Assembly (NCBI GenBank): GCA_936914845.1
Contig: CAKZGE010000006.1
Span: 62,001 to 126,000, forward strand
Source: an uncultured Chloracidobacterium sp.
Lineage (GTDB): Bacteria > Acidobacteriota > Blastocatellia > Pyrinomonadales > Pyrinomonadaceae
Reading direction: 5' to 3'
Length of the DNA stretch: 64,000 bases
Positions 1 through 7,811 of the stretch are shown here, one piece after another (within the stretch, counting starts at the first letter, position 1; each line of letters begins with the position of its first letter). The translations under genes and the position numbers were made by a program. The notes under the pieces were generated by a model, which made no database searches, was not told the origin of the DNA, and worked only from the letters and a program-made list of their open reading frames with translations.

Positions 1-617
1 CGGTCGCATTGGCCGGCGGTTCTACGCCGAAGGCAATGTACAAGCAGCTCGCCCGCAGCGAATTTGATAGTTTTGGCTGGGACAAGACGGTTTTCTTTTT
101 TGGCGATGAACGTTTCGTTTCGCCTGTCTCGGATGAAAGCAATTTCAAACTTGCCTACGAAACCCTGCTGCAGACGCGCGGCATTGACGAATCGCAGATA
201 CATCGCTGGCAGACGGAATCGGGGCCGCCGCAATTCGTGGCAAATGCGTATCAAAATGACATTACGGCCTACTTCGGCGAAGGCTTTCCGCGGTTTGACC
301 TGGTCTTGCTCGGCATGGGCGATGACGGCCACACGGCTTCTCTGTTCCCAAAGACCGAAGCATTATCAGAAAACGACCGGTGCGTTGCGGCCAATGATGT
401 GCCGCAGCTTTCTACCGTTCGGTTAACGCTGACTGTGCCGGTTTTCAATAGCGCTTCGAATGTGGTTTTTACGGTCACAGGCGAGACAAAAGCAGCCGCC
501 GCCGCTGCCGTTTTTGACGCTGATTCCGACGCGGCCGAATTTCCGGCAAAGCTGATCCGCCCGGCGGGCCGGCTGTTTTGGCTGTTCGATGAAGCGGCGG
601 CGGCGTCCTTGTCGTAA
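1..617 (+). CDS. pgl: 6-phosphogluconolactonase (5' partial)
   Basis: Hydrolyses 6-phosphogluconolactone to 6-phosphogluconate in the oxidative pentose phosphate pathway; cytosolic. The reading frame is already open at base 3, where it reads VALAGGSTP, matching the phosphate-binding GGSTP loop found near the N-terminus of the SOL/DevB family. Further on it has FFGDERFV and the LLGMGDDGHTASLFP block, both hallmarks of the family. About 205 of the usual 230-250 residues are present, so the true start lies upstream of the window. The TTG at 9 is an internal Leu codon, not a start. No zwf or gnd is visible to confirm a pathway operon. Confidence 0.93.
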   Translation, partial: VALAGGSTPKAMYKQLARSEFDSFGWDKTVFFFGDERFVSPVSDESNFKLAYETLLQTRGIDESQIHRWQTESGPPQFVANAYQNDITAYFGEGFPRFDLVLLGMGDDGHTASLFPKTEALSENDRCVAANDVPQLSTVRLTLTVPVFNSASNVVFTVTGETKAAAAAAVFDADSDAAEFPAKLIRPAGRLFWLFDEAAAASLS

Positions 618-668
618 AAAGAGTTTGCTTTCGCGCCGCGTTCGGCTTAAGATTTAGCATCTGGCCTT

Positions 669-1988
669 ATGGAACTTGAGATAGCACTTGCTTCAGTTTT
701 TCTGATACTTTTGGTCTTTCTGGCAACTGTCGATCTCGCGTTTGCCCACCTTTCTGACCTAAGCCTGCGTCGGCTGTCGGTCGATTCGGAAGAAAATCGC
801 GGATCGCGATCGATCTTGTTCCTGCGTGAGATAATGGAAGACCGGCCGCGCTTTCGGTTTGCCATATCTTCAGCATTACAGGTTTCGCTGATCACCCTTT
901 CCGTGTTGGTAACGCTGATCGTGATGCGTTTTACCGAACGCCGATCGTCTATCGCGATCTTCGCCTTGCTCATCGGCGTTGGGGCGACAATTATCTTTCG
1001 CCAAATTATCCCGCGGCTATTGATCCGCGGCCGCCCGGAAGCGACCTTGCTGTTCCTTCTTCCGCTGGTTCGACCGGTATATTCCGCCGCAGCCCTGCTT
1101 TCGGCACCGTTCGCCCGTTTCTTTCGCACCGCCAAGGAACAGCAGCGTATCGACGCTTCCCTTGCACCGGACAGTAACGATGATCGATCGGACGATAATG
1201 CCGAAGACTTTCAGGCTCTGATGGAAGTGGGCGAGGCAGAGGGCATCATAGAGGAAAAAGAACGCGAGCTGATCGAATCAATGGTCGAATTTACGGACAC
1301 TCGCGCCGGCGAAATAATGACGCCGCGGACAGAGATCTGCGCTCTGCCGTTCGAATCGACCATTTTAGCGGCCCGCGATCTGATCATCGTTGAAAAATAT
1401 TCGCGGCTTCCCGTTTACCGCGAGAATATCGACAATATCGAAGGCGTTATATACGTTCGTGACCTGCTTCAGGCATGGGCGGACGGCCGCGGCGAAGAAC
1501 CGATCTCTTCGATCGTCCGCGAGGCTTTCTTTGTTCCCGAAACCAAATCTGCCGCGGAACTGTTGAAAAGCATGCAGCTCGGCCACGTTCAACTCGCCAT
1601 TGTCATTGACGAATACGGCGGTGTCGCGGGCATCGTTACCGTCGAGGACATTTTGGAGGAAATAGTCGGCGAGATCGAGGACGAGGACGAAGAAGGCGAA
1701 GAGATAATTGAGATAATCGAGGGCGAAGACGGCTATTGGGACGTGCTTGGTTCGACCGAGATCGACAAGATCGAAAGGCTTTTTGACATTGAGATCGAAG
1801 ACGATGATTTCAATACCATTGCCGGATTCGTGACCAGCGAGGCCGGATATGTGCCCAAGATCGGCGAACGCCTAACGCTCGGCAAACTCGATGTCGAAGT
1901 GCTGCAGGCAGATGAAAAAAAGCTGTCTCTGCTCCGCCTGCGAAAGCCGGAAGAACCGGAAACAGACCTCTCGCAAACACCCGATTGA
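669..1988 (+). CDS. CorC/HlyC-type membrane protein with CBS pair
   Basis: A 439-residue inner-membrane protein of the CNNM/CorC (older 'hemolysin TlyC') superfamily, whose members are linked to Mg2+/Co2+ efflux or homeostasis. Hydrophobic segments at about residues 3-26, 65-86, 94-118 and 126-145 form the membrane part, somewhat divergent from canonical DUF21. EIMTPR at 215-220 opens the tandem CBS domains (about 212-335), which include the typical VIDEYGGVAGIVTVEDILEEIVGEI block. A very acidic linker leads to a C-terminal CorC_HlyC domain (about 352-425). The ATG at 669 begins directly before the first membrane segment. Transport substrate is not determinable from sequence. Confidence 0.88.
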   Translation: MELEIALASVFLILLVFLATVDLAFAHLSDLSLRRLSVDSEENRGSRSILFLREIMEDRPRFRFAISSALQVSLITLSVLVTLIVMRFTERRSSIAIFALLIGVGATIIFRQIIPRLLIRGRPEATLLFLLPLVRPVYSAAALLSAPFARFFRTAKEQQRIDASLAPDSNDDRSDDNAEDFQALMEVGEAEGIIEEKERELIESMVEFTDTRAGEIMTPRTEICALPFESTILAARDLIIVEKYSRLPVYRENIDNIEGVIYVRDLLQAWADGRGEEPISSIVREAFFVPETKSAAELLKSMQLGHVQLAIVIDEYGGVAGIVTVEDILEEIVGEIEDEDEEGEEIIEIIEGEDGYWDVLGSTEIDKIERLFDIEIEDDDFNTIAGFVTSEAGYVPKIGERLTLGKLDVEVLQADEKKLSLLRLRKPEEPETDLSQTPD

Positions 1989-2030
1989 TACAGAATTTTC
2001 ACACGCATTCCACACATTCGCCGCGTTTGA

Positions 2031-2057
2031 TATAATCTGAATATACATAACGGAGGT
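2031..2057 (+). promoter_or_regulatory. -10 box and strong ribosome-binding site of the peroxiredoxin gene
   Basis: TATAAT at 2031-2036 is a perfect -10 hexamer, but no convincing -35 sits 17 bases upstream. GGAGGT at 2052-2057 is a strong Shine-Dalgarno sequence 7 bases before the ATG at 2065 and fixes that start. Confidence 0.45.
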
Positions 2058-2064
2058 ATTCATC

Positions 2065-2700
2065 ATGTCGGTCAGATTAGGAGATACGGCGCCGGATTTT
2101 ACGGCTTTAACAACCGAAGGAACGATCAATTTTCATGAATGGCTCGGCGATGGCTGGGGCGTTCTTTTCTCGCACCCGAAGGATTACACGCCGGTTTGCA
2201 CGACGGAACTTGGCATGGTCGCCAAACTTAAACCCGAATTCGATAAGCGCAATGTGAAGGCGATCGGGTTGAGCGTGGACCCGCTTGATTCCCACGAGGG
2301 TTGGGCAAAGGACATCGAAGAAACGCAAGGTGCGGCCCTTAATTTCCCGCTCATCGCGGACCACAACAAAGAGGTAGCGAACCTCTATGATATGATCCAC
2401 CCGAACGCCAGCGATACATTCACGGTTCGCTCCGTGTATGTGATCGGACCGGACAAAAAAGTGAAGCTGACATTGACCTACCCGGCCAGCACAGGACGAA
2501 ATTTTGCGGAATTGCTGCGGGTTATAGATTCACTTCAATTGACCTCTCAGCATAGCGTTGCCACACCGGCCAATTGGGAAGACGGCGACGATTGCATCAT
2601 CGTTCCGGCTTTGACGAACGAACAGGCCCGCGAAAAATTCCCGGCCGGTTGGAAAGAGGTCAAACCTTATCTGCGGATCACACCGCAGCCGAATAAATAG
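2065..2700 (+). CDS. 1-Cys peroxiredoxin (Prx6 type)
   Basis: Thiol peroxidase that reduces hydrogen peroxide, alkyl hydroperoxides or peroxynitrite; cytosolic. At 211 residues it has Prx6-family size, longer than AhpC-type Prx. The catalytic block SHPKDYTPVCTTELG places the peroxidatic Cys at residue 45. No Cys is seen at the C-terminal resolving position of 2-Cys enzymes, so reduction probably needs an external thiol. A dimer-forming C-terminal domain follows from about residue 150 (QHSVATPANWEDGDD, GWKEVKPYLR). It stands alone behind its own -10 element. In an organism that carries bshC, bacillithiol is a possible reductant; this is inference. Confidence 0.95.
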   Translation: MSVRLGDTAPDFTALTTEGTINFHEWLGDGWGVLFSHPKDYTPVCTTELGMVAKLKPEFDKRNVKAIGLSVDPLDSHEGWAKDIEETQGAALNFPLIADHNKEVANLYDMIHPNASDTFTVRSVYVIGPDKKVKLTLTYPASTGRNFAELLRVIDSLQLTSQHSVATPANWEDGDDCIIVPALTNEQAREKFPAGWKEVKPYLRITPQPNK

Positions 2701-2714
2701 ACGGCTAAAAGACT

Positions 2715-3215
2715 ATGAAATTACGAGCCGAAACGGCTGATGCCGCCCACGATATAGAGATAGACCGCGATGGCGGCACAGTAAAGGCGTCGGTGGACGG
2801 CCGCGAATACGAAGTGGAGTTTTCGCGGCCCGAACCGAATGTTTACTTGCTTCGCGATGGCACCCGCATTTTTGAAGCCGGTGTAAACGCATCTGCGGAT
2901 GGTGTGACATCGGTTCGCATCGGAGCTGACGATTTCGAGTTTGCCATTACCGACCCTAAAAAACTGCGTGGCTCCGGAGCCGCCGACGGCACCGGCGATG
3001 GTGCTGCCGAGATCAAAACGGCAATGCCCGGCAAGGTCGTCCGCATTTTGGCCGAAGCAGGCACCGAGGTCGAAAAAGGCACCGGCGTTTTGATCGTCGA
3101 GGCAATGAAAATGCAGAACGAGCTGAAGTCGCCGCGGCCGGGTGTGGTCAAAGAGATCCGCGTTACAGAAGGCGAAACTGTGAATGCCGGCTCTGTTTTG
3201 GCCGTGATCGAATGA
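2715..3215 (+). CDS. Biotinyl/lipoyl-domain carrier protein (BCCP-like)
   Basis: Small biotin carboxyl carrier subunit of 166 residues. The C-terminal half (about 98-166) is a biotinyl domain with the EAMKMQNE motif, and Lys132 is the expected biotinylation site. The N-terminal half resembles the region preceding the biotinyl domain in acyl-CoA carboxylase alpha chains, and a Gly/Ala-rich linker joins the two. Biotin carboxylase and carboxyltransferase subunits are not in the window, so it may serve an acetyl-, propionyl- or methylcrotonyl-CoA carboxylase encoded elsewhere. It starts 14 bases after the peroxiredoxin stop and ends 3 bases from the convergent ion-channel gene. Confidence 0.85.
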   Translation: MKLRAETADAAHDIEIDRDGGTVKASVDGREYEVEFSRPEPNVYLLRDGTRIFEAGVNASADGVTSVRIGADDFEFAITDPKKLRGSGAADGTGDGAAEIKTAMPGKVVRILAEAGTEVEKGTGVLIVEAMKMQNELKSPRPGVVKEIRVTEGETVNAGSVLAVIE

Positions 3216-3218
3216 GGG

Positions 3219-4082
3219 CTACAAAAGTGCCCCGCAGTATTTACAGTGTGTGGCGTCCGCGTCGTGGCCTTCGCGATGACATTCCGGACACACCTCGCTC
3301 GAACCGGCGATGCCCGCCCGCGTCAGCTCTGCCGTTACTATTCCGGTTGGAACCGCGATAATACCGTAGCCCATTATCATCACGATCGAAGCCAGCAATT
3401 TGCCGAGATTCGTTTTCGGGGAAATATCGCCGTAGCCGACCGTCGTCAATGTAACTATCGCCCAATAGATACTGGTCGGAATATCGACGAATCCATGTTC
3501 TTCGCCCTCTACCACATACATCAAACACCCGACCACCGTTACAATTGTCACGATCGTCACGACAAAGACCAATATCTTTCGCTTGCTTGCCTTCAGAGCG
3601 TTCGTAATGACCTTTGCTTCCGAGATGTAAGCCGATAGCTTGAGAATGCGAAAGATACGCAGCAGCCGCAAAATGCGGACCGCCATAAAATATTGTGTGC
3701 CGGGCACCACAAGGCTCACATAGGATGGAAGGATCGCCAAGAGGTCAACGATACCGTAAAAGCTGAGAGCATAACGCAGCGGCCGCCGCACCGCTGATAA
3801 CCGGCCGATGTATTCAATAGTGAAAAGAATGGTAAAGAACCATTCAGCAACGGTCAATTCCCAGCCGAAAACATTGCGAATGCCGCGATTGCTTTCAAGG
3901 AGAACGGCAATGACGCTGAAAAATATCAGCCAGATAAGGATGATGTCGAATGTTCTGCCGGCCGGTGTCTCGGCTTCGAAAATAGTTTCGTAAAGCCGCT
4001 CTTTCCAATTCGGAGCATCAGCGTCCGGACGCTGGCGTACGGGCTTTATGATCGGATCTTTTTTTGATGTCCGCTTTTTCAT
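3219..4082 (-). CDS. Voltage-gated-type K+ channel with C-terminal zinc ribbon
   Basis: Inner-membrane ion channel of 287 residues with six transmembrane helices. The selectivity filter TTVGYGD (213-219) marks it as K+ selective, and an arginine-spaced S4 (RILRLLRIFRILK, 136-148) resembles a voltage sensor. The C-terminus carries two CxxC pairs (Cys265/268 and Cys280/283), a zinc ribbon that is uncommon on such channels. The open frame extends upstream to 4244, but the ATG at 4082 overlaps the mutL stop as ATGA, a classical translational-coupling arrangement, and gives the normal family length. It is the last gene of the bshC-mutL-channel operon. Confidence 0.9.
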   Translation of the reverse strand: MKKRTSKKDPIIKPVRQRPDADAPNWKERLYETIFEAETPAGRTFDIILIWLIFFSVIAVLLESNRGIRNVFGWELTVAEWFFTILFTIEYIGRLSAVRRPLRYALSFYGIVDLLAILPSYVSLVVPGTQYFMAVRILRLLRIFRILKLSAYISEAKVITNALKASKRKILVFVVTIVTIVTVVGCLMYVVEGEEHGFVDIPTSIYWAIVTLTTVGYGDISPKTNLGKLLASIVMIMGYGIIAVPTGIVTAELTRAGIAGSSEVCPECHREGHDADATHCKYCGALL

Positions 4083-6019
4083 GTGCGATGGAACCCGCGT
4101 TCGATATCCTTCATCGTCAGACGCAAAATGACCGGGCGGCCGTGCGGACAGGTGGTCGGCGACGATGTCAGCAGCAATCGGTCGATCAGCCACTGCATCT
4201 TTTCCGGCGAAAGTTTCATATTGATCTTGACCGCCGCTTTGCATGCCAAGCTGGCGGCGATATGATCACGAAAGGTCGATTTTGCCCCGCCGCGTTTATC
4301 GAGTTCGATCGTATCGAGGATCTCCGAGAAAAGATTTCGAGCCTCTGTGGCGGGCAGGTCGGTCGGCACCGAACGGATCGCGACCGTCCGCCCCGAAAGC
4401 TGCATCACATTAAATCCGAGAGATTCCAGTTCGCCCTCGATCAGACGAAAGGCTTCGGCTTGGGCCGGTGACAGATCTATCGTTTCCGGCAGAAGAAGAT
4501 TTTGCGATTCGATCGGTCGGTCGGTCTCTTTTCGCCTAAATTTATCGAACAGTATCCGTTCGTGGGCTACATGCTGGTCCACAAGCAGCAAGCCTTCGTC
4601 ATCGACGGCGATGATAAAGCTGTCGTGCAATTGGGCCAGCGGCCTGATCCGTGAAGACTGCACCGCATCCGGTTCGGCGGTCTTGATCAGCTTTTCCGCC
4701 GAATTTACCGGCGGCAATATCGGATAAGCGTCGGATGGCGGCGGCACCGAAGCCGGGCTTTGCGGAGCAATTTGCGGGGAAATTTCCTGCGGTCGCCGCT
4801 GCTGTGCCAACGTTTCAAATTCGAACGGATCGGCGAACTTGACCTCTTCAACGGCTACGGGCTGTTCGACGGGCGGTGCCGCATCGTTTTCCGGCGTGGC
4901 CCGCGGCAGGTCTGTAAAATCTATACGCGGTTGCTGTACAGCCGCGCTTTCATCTAACGGCCGTGCTTCGAAATGATCTTCCTCCACCTGGCGGTATGGT
5001 TCGACCGGCGGTTGTTCGGCGAATACCCCTGCATTTGCTAGTGCATTTCGCACCGCTTCGGCGATGATATCCTTAACGGCTTCGCTGCGTCGAAATCTGA
5101 TCTCGGTCTTGGCCGGATGGACGTTAACGTCGATCTCCTCGACCGGCACCTCCAAAAACAGGAATGCGACCGGGTAAACGCCGTGCGGCAGCACCGAGCG
5201 ATAGCCTTCGAGCAATCCGGCGGCAATGGTCTTATCCCTTACAAAGCGATTATTCACGAAAAAATATTGCGAATCGCGTGTTGTTCGGCGCTCTCGCGGT
5301 GCAGACACAAATCCGGAAACGCGGGCCAAATATTCCCGGCCGCCGGCAACCGGCAAAAGGCTGTCCAATACACCGCCGCCGAACAATTGAAACGACCTTT
5401 CGCGTAGATCGCGGGCCGCCGACGCTCTTATCACCTCGCGCCCGTTGTTCGTCAATGTAAAGGCGATCTCCGGGTGGGCAAGTGCGTAATGGGTAACAAT
5501 CGTCGTCAGATGGTAATTCTCCGTTGCCTCCGAACGCATGAATTTACGACGGGCCGGTGTGTTGAAGAACAGATCGCGAACTGCGATCGTCGTGCCCGTA
5601 TCACGAGCTGCATTGAGCACATCCATCAATTTTCCGCCCTCGATGACTATGCCGGACGCTACATTGTCCTCAGCACGTTTGGTCGTCATTTCGACTCGAG
5701 CGACCGACGCGATCGATGCTAGAGCTTCGCCGCGAAAACCGAGCGTAGCGATGCGGCCCAGGTCTTCGAGCGAACTGATCTTTGATGTCGCATGCCGTTC
5801 AAAAGCCAAAATGGCATCATCACGCGACATACCGCTGCCGTCATCCTGAATGCTGATCAACCTTCGTCCGCCGAGCTCTATATCGACCGCGACCCGGCGG
5901 GCTCCCGCATCGATCGCATTCTCGACCAATTCCTTAACGACCGACGCCGGACGTTCGACGACCTCGCCGGCCGCTATCTGGTTCGCCAAAATGTCTGGTA
6001 AGATCTGTATTCGATTCAT
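4079..6019 (-). CDS. mutL: DNA mismatch repair protein MutL
   Basis: Couples MutS mismatch recognition to strand removal. The protein has 646 residues from the ATG at 6019; the frame extends to 6100, but MNRIQILPD is the conserved start. The N-terminal GHKL ATPase motifs are present: IAAGEVVERPASVVKELVENAIDAGA, QDDGSGM and GFRGEALASIASV. A Pro/Glu-rich linker leads to the C-terminal dimerisation domain, which holds DQHVAHERILF, ACKAAVK and CPHGRP. These correspond to the metal-binding endonuclease motifs of nicking MutL, with the last acidic position changed, so strand-nicking activity is likely but not certain. It lies 4 bases after bshC and overlaps the channel gene. Confidence 0.95.
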   Translation of the reverse strand: MNRIQILPDILANQIAAGEVVERPASVVKELVENAIDAGARRVAVDIELGGRRLISIQDDGSGMSRDDAILAFERHATSKISSLEDLGRIATLGFRGEALASIASVARVEMTTKRAEDNVASGIVIEGGKLMDVLNAARDTGTTIAVRDLFFNTPARRKFMRSEATENYHLTTIVTHYALAHPEIAFTLTNNGREVIRASAARDLRERSFQLFGGGVLDSLLPVAGGREYLARVSGFVSAPRERRTTRDSQYFFVNNRFVRDKTIAAGLLEGYRSVLPHGVYPVAFLFLEVPVEEIDVNVHPAKTEIRFRRSEAVKDIIAEAVRNALANAGVFAEQPPVEPYRQVEEDHFEARPLDESAAVQQPRIDFTDLPRATPENDAAPPVEQPVAVEEVKFADPFEFETLAQQRRPQEISPQIAPQSPASVPPPSDAYPILPPVNSAEKLIKTAEPDAVQSSRIRPLAQLHDSFIIAVDDEGLLLVDQHVAHERILFDKFRRKETDRPIESQNLLLPETIDLSPAQAEAFRLIEGELESLGFNVMQLSGRTVAIRSVPTDLPATEARNLFSEILDTIELDKRGGAKSTFRDHIAASLACKAAVKINMKLSPEKMQWLIDRLLLTSSPTTCPHGRPVILRLTMKDIERGFHRT

Positions 6020-6023
6020 CCGG

Positions 6024-7688
6024 TCAGATATAGATAACGCGATGTTCTTTGTCGCTAAGGTCGATTGAACAGTATATCCAATCGACCAGGCCCGGCCCAA
6101 ATCGGCCCAAGAACCCGGCGGCCGTTAATGTACGTTCCTGCAAATGGCCTTTCGGTAAAAGCTCGGTAAAAAGATTTTGCAATTGCCGATGAACGATCGA
6201 GTTCTGTTCCATTTGCGATCTTTCGAATTTTCGTCTCACGGCGTCCAGGTGGTATTCGATCTTTCGCGAACGCGTCCGCAGATTGGCGGCTACCGGCGGC
6301 GCCAGCGGTTCGATTGCAGCCATCAAAGACGAAATTTCGCCAAGAATCGTTGATTCGGCCGCGGCAAATTTCTCAAAGACCGCCGGATCGACGAACTGCC
6401 GCACGAGCGAAGGCACCAAACCGGCGGGCCCGGCGAACATATCTGCCAAACCGATGCCGAATTTTTCTAAAAACCGGCGATGCCGCGGATCGACCAGCGA
6501 AAAGCTTTGGCGGTGAAAGATAGGCGTAAACGGCCGCTCCAACAAACGATAGACTTCCGCGGTTTGGGCAAAATATGCAACCTCCGCACCGCCGCCGAAA
6601 TAGCAGATCGTCGGAAAAAGAAAATCCTGGACTACCGGCCGCAGCATGACCGCCGGACTCAGACATTCCGGCGACCGCTCGGCGATCTCGGCGAGGTCTG
6701 AAAGATCAAAGACCGACGTCGAACCCTTTGCCGCAAATCTGCCGTCTCCGGTGCGTTTCAATGCTCGGCGGGCCCCGTTTTGGTCGAACCAGAAAAATGG
6801 AAAGTAGTCCGGCTCGATCAAGACTTGCGGAGCATAGCCGGCCTCCGTGATGTCCCGGCTCCGTTGAAGCAAGGCATCGACGATCTCTTCGGAACGCTCG
6901 ACAGCCGTTACAAACATCGGCGACGCCAACCGTTTTAGCTCTTCGTCGAGCGGATCGACAATGATCACGCCGTAGGCATGCAGAAGCCTCGTAAGCGTTC
7001 GGCCAAAAGCCGTGCCAAATTCTTCGCCGCCGGCCCAGATATTCGCCAGTTCGCGGATAAGTTCGGCGTTTGCTTCCGTTTGCGGAAGCCGCCGTAAAAA
7101 TTCACCGATCGCCGCCGCATCTTTATCTGTCAGACACACCTTTCCGACCGGAAGATCAGCAATGCCCCGGCCCTCAGCAACTACCGCATCGAGCTCGCCA
7201 TTTTCGCTGATAGCATAGGCGGTCGAAACCTCTGCCAGATCATGATCCTCCGTGGCGACCCAAAATATCGGAACGGCCGAAACCCCTTGGGCGTCAAGCT
7301 CAGCGGCCATCTTGACCGTTGAAAGTGCTTTATATATCGTGTACAGCGGGCCGGTCAAAAGACCTGCTTGTTGGCCGGTAAGAACGGCAACGGTATCCGG
7401 CCGACGAAGTTTTTCGATGTTGGCAAAAGTTTCAGCACCTGCCTGAAACCGCTCGTTCATCCTCTGCAAGATGCTGCACAGCTTATCCCGGTCGATCGTA
7501 TAGGCGTTCAGAACATCGTCTCGCCGCTCAGCGACGCCGACGCTCGGTGGGTAAAATTCCCTTTGCCGCGGAGCATTTGCCAGATGGTCGAGAAACAGCT
7601 TTGATTGTCCGGGAATGTCCGAAAAGGCGATCCGCTCGATCCGCCGACGGGCCGCGGAGGCGGCCGCTGAACACTCGTTTTCCGACAT
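6024..7688 (-). CDS. bshC: Putative cysteine ligase BshC (bacillithiol biosynthesis)
   Basis: Adds cysteine to glucosaminyl-malate in the last step of bacillithiol synthesis, making the thiol used for redox buffering and detoxification; cytosolic. About 554 residues, normal for the family. Recognisable blocks include VLTGQQAGLLTGPLYTIYKALS in the nucleotide-binding half, FWVATEDHDLAE, and a C-terminal coiled-coil segment. Two adjacent starts are possible, GTG at 7691 and ATG at 7688; the AAGGAG upstream suits the GTG slightly better by spacing. bshA and bshB are not in the window. It heads the operon with mutL and the K+ channel. Confidence 0.92.
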   Translation of the reverse strand: MSENECSAAASAARRRIERIAFSDIPGQSKLFLDHLANAPRQREFYPPSVGVAERRDDVLNAYTIDRDKLCSILQRMNERFQAGAETFANIEKLRRPDTVAVLTGQQAGLLTGPLYTIYKALSTVKMAAELDAQGVSAVPIFWVATEDHDLAEVSTAYAISENGELDAVVAEGRGIADLPVGKVCLTDKDAAAIGEFLRRLPQTEANAELIRELANIWAGGEEFGTAFGRTLTRLLHAYGVIIVDPLDEELKRLASPMFVTAVERSEEIVDALLQRSRDITEAGYAPQVLIEPDYFPFFWFDQNGARRALKRTGDGRFAAKGSTSVFDLSDLAEIAERSPECLSPAVMLRPVVQDFLFPTICYFGGGAEVAYFAQTAEVYRLLERPFTPIFHRQSFSLVDPRHRRFLEKFGIGLADMFAGPAGLVPSLVRQFVDPAVFEKFAAAESTILGEISSLMAAIEPLAPPVAANLRTRSRKIEYHLDAVRRKFERSQMEQNSIVHRQLQNLFTELLPKGHLQERTLTAAGFLGRFGPGLVDWIYCSIDLSDKEHRVIYI

Positions 7689-7755
7689 CACTTGGTGCTT
7701 GCTCCTTTTGATCTGCTGGTCAAATTATAGAATTGTCTGCACCATCCTCCAAATC

Positions 7756-7790
7756 AAAAAAGGCGGCCCGGTTAAAAGCCGCCCTTTTCC
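7756..7790 (-). terminator. Rho-independent terminator of the beta-propeller gene
   Basis: On the minus strand an AAGGGCGGC / GCCGCCTT stem with a roughly 10-base loop is followed by a T run (complement of 7756-7761). It lies about 20 bases after the propeller stop codon at 7812. Confidence 0.75.
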
Positions 7791-7811
7791 TATATTTTTG
7801 ACATCGACGAC

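Noticed and set aside
647..1135. Long minus-strand frames opposite confident genes (here, and similarly at 10900-11628, 13315-14157, 22569-23132 and 51528-52139)
   Set aside because: They mirror the codon structure of strong plus or minus genes and show no ribosome-binding sites or domains of their own.
4083..4244. Upstream extension of the ion-channel frame to 4244
   Set aside because: It would read through the mutL 3' end in another frame with low-complexity sequence; the ATGA overlap start gives the expected length.
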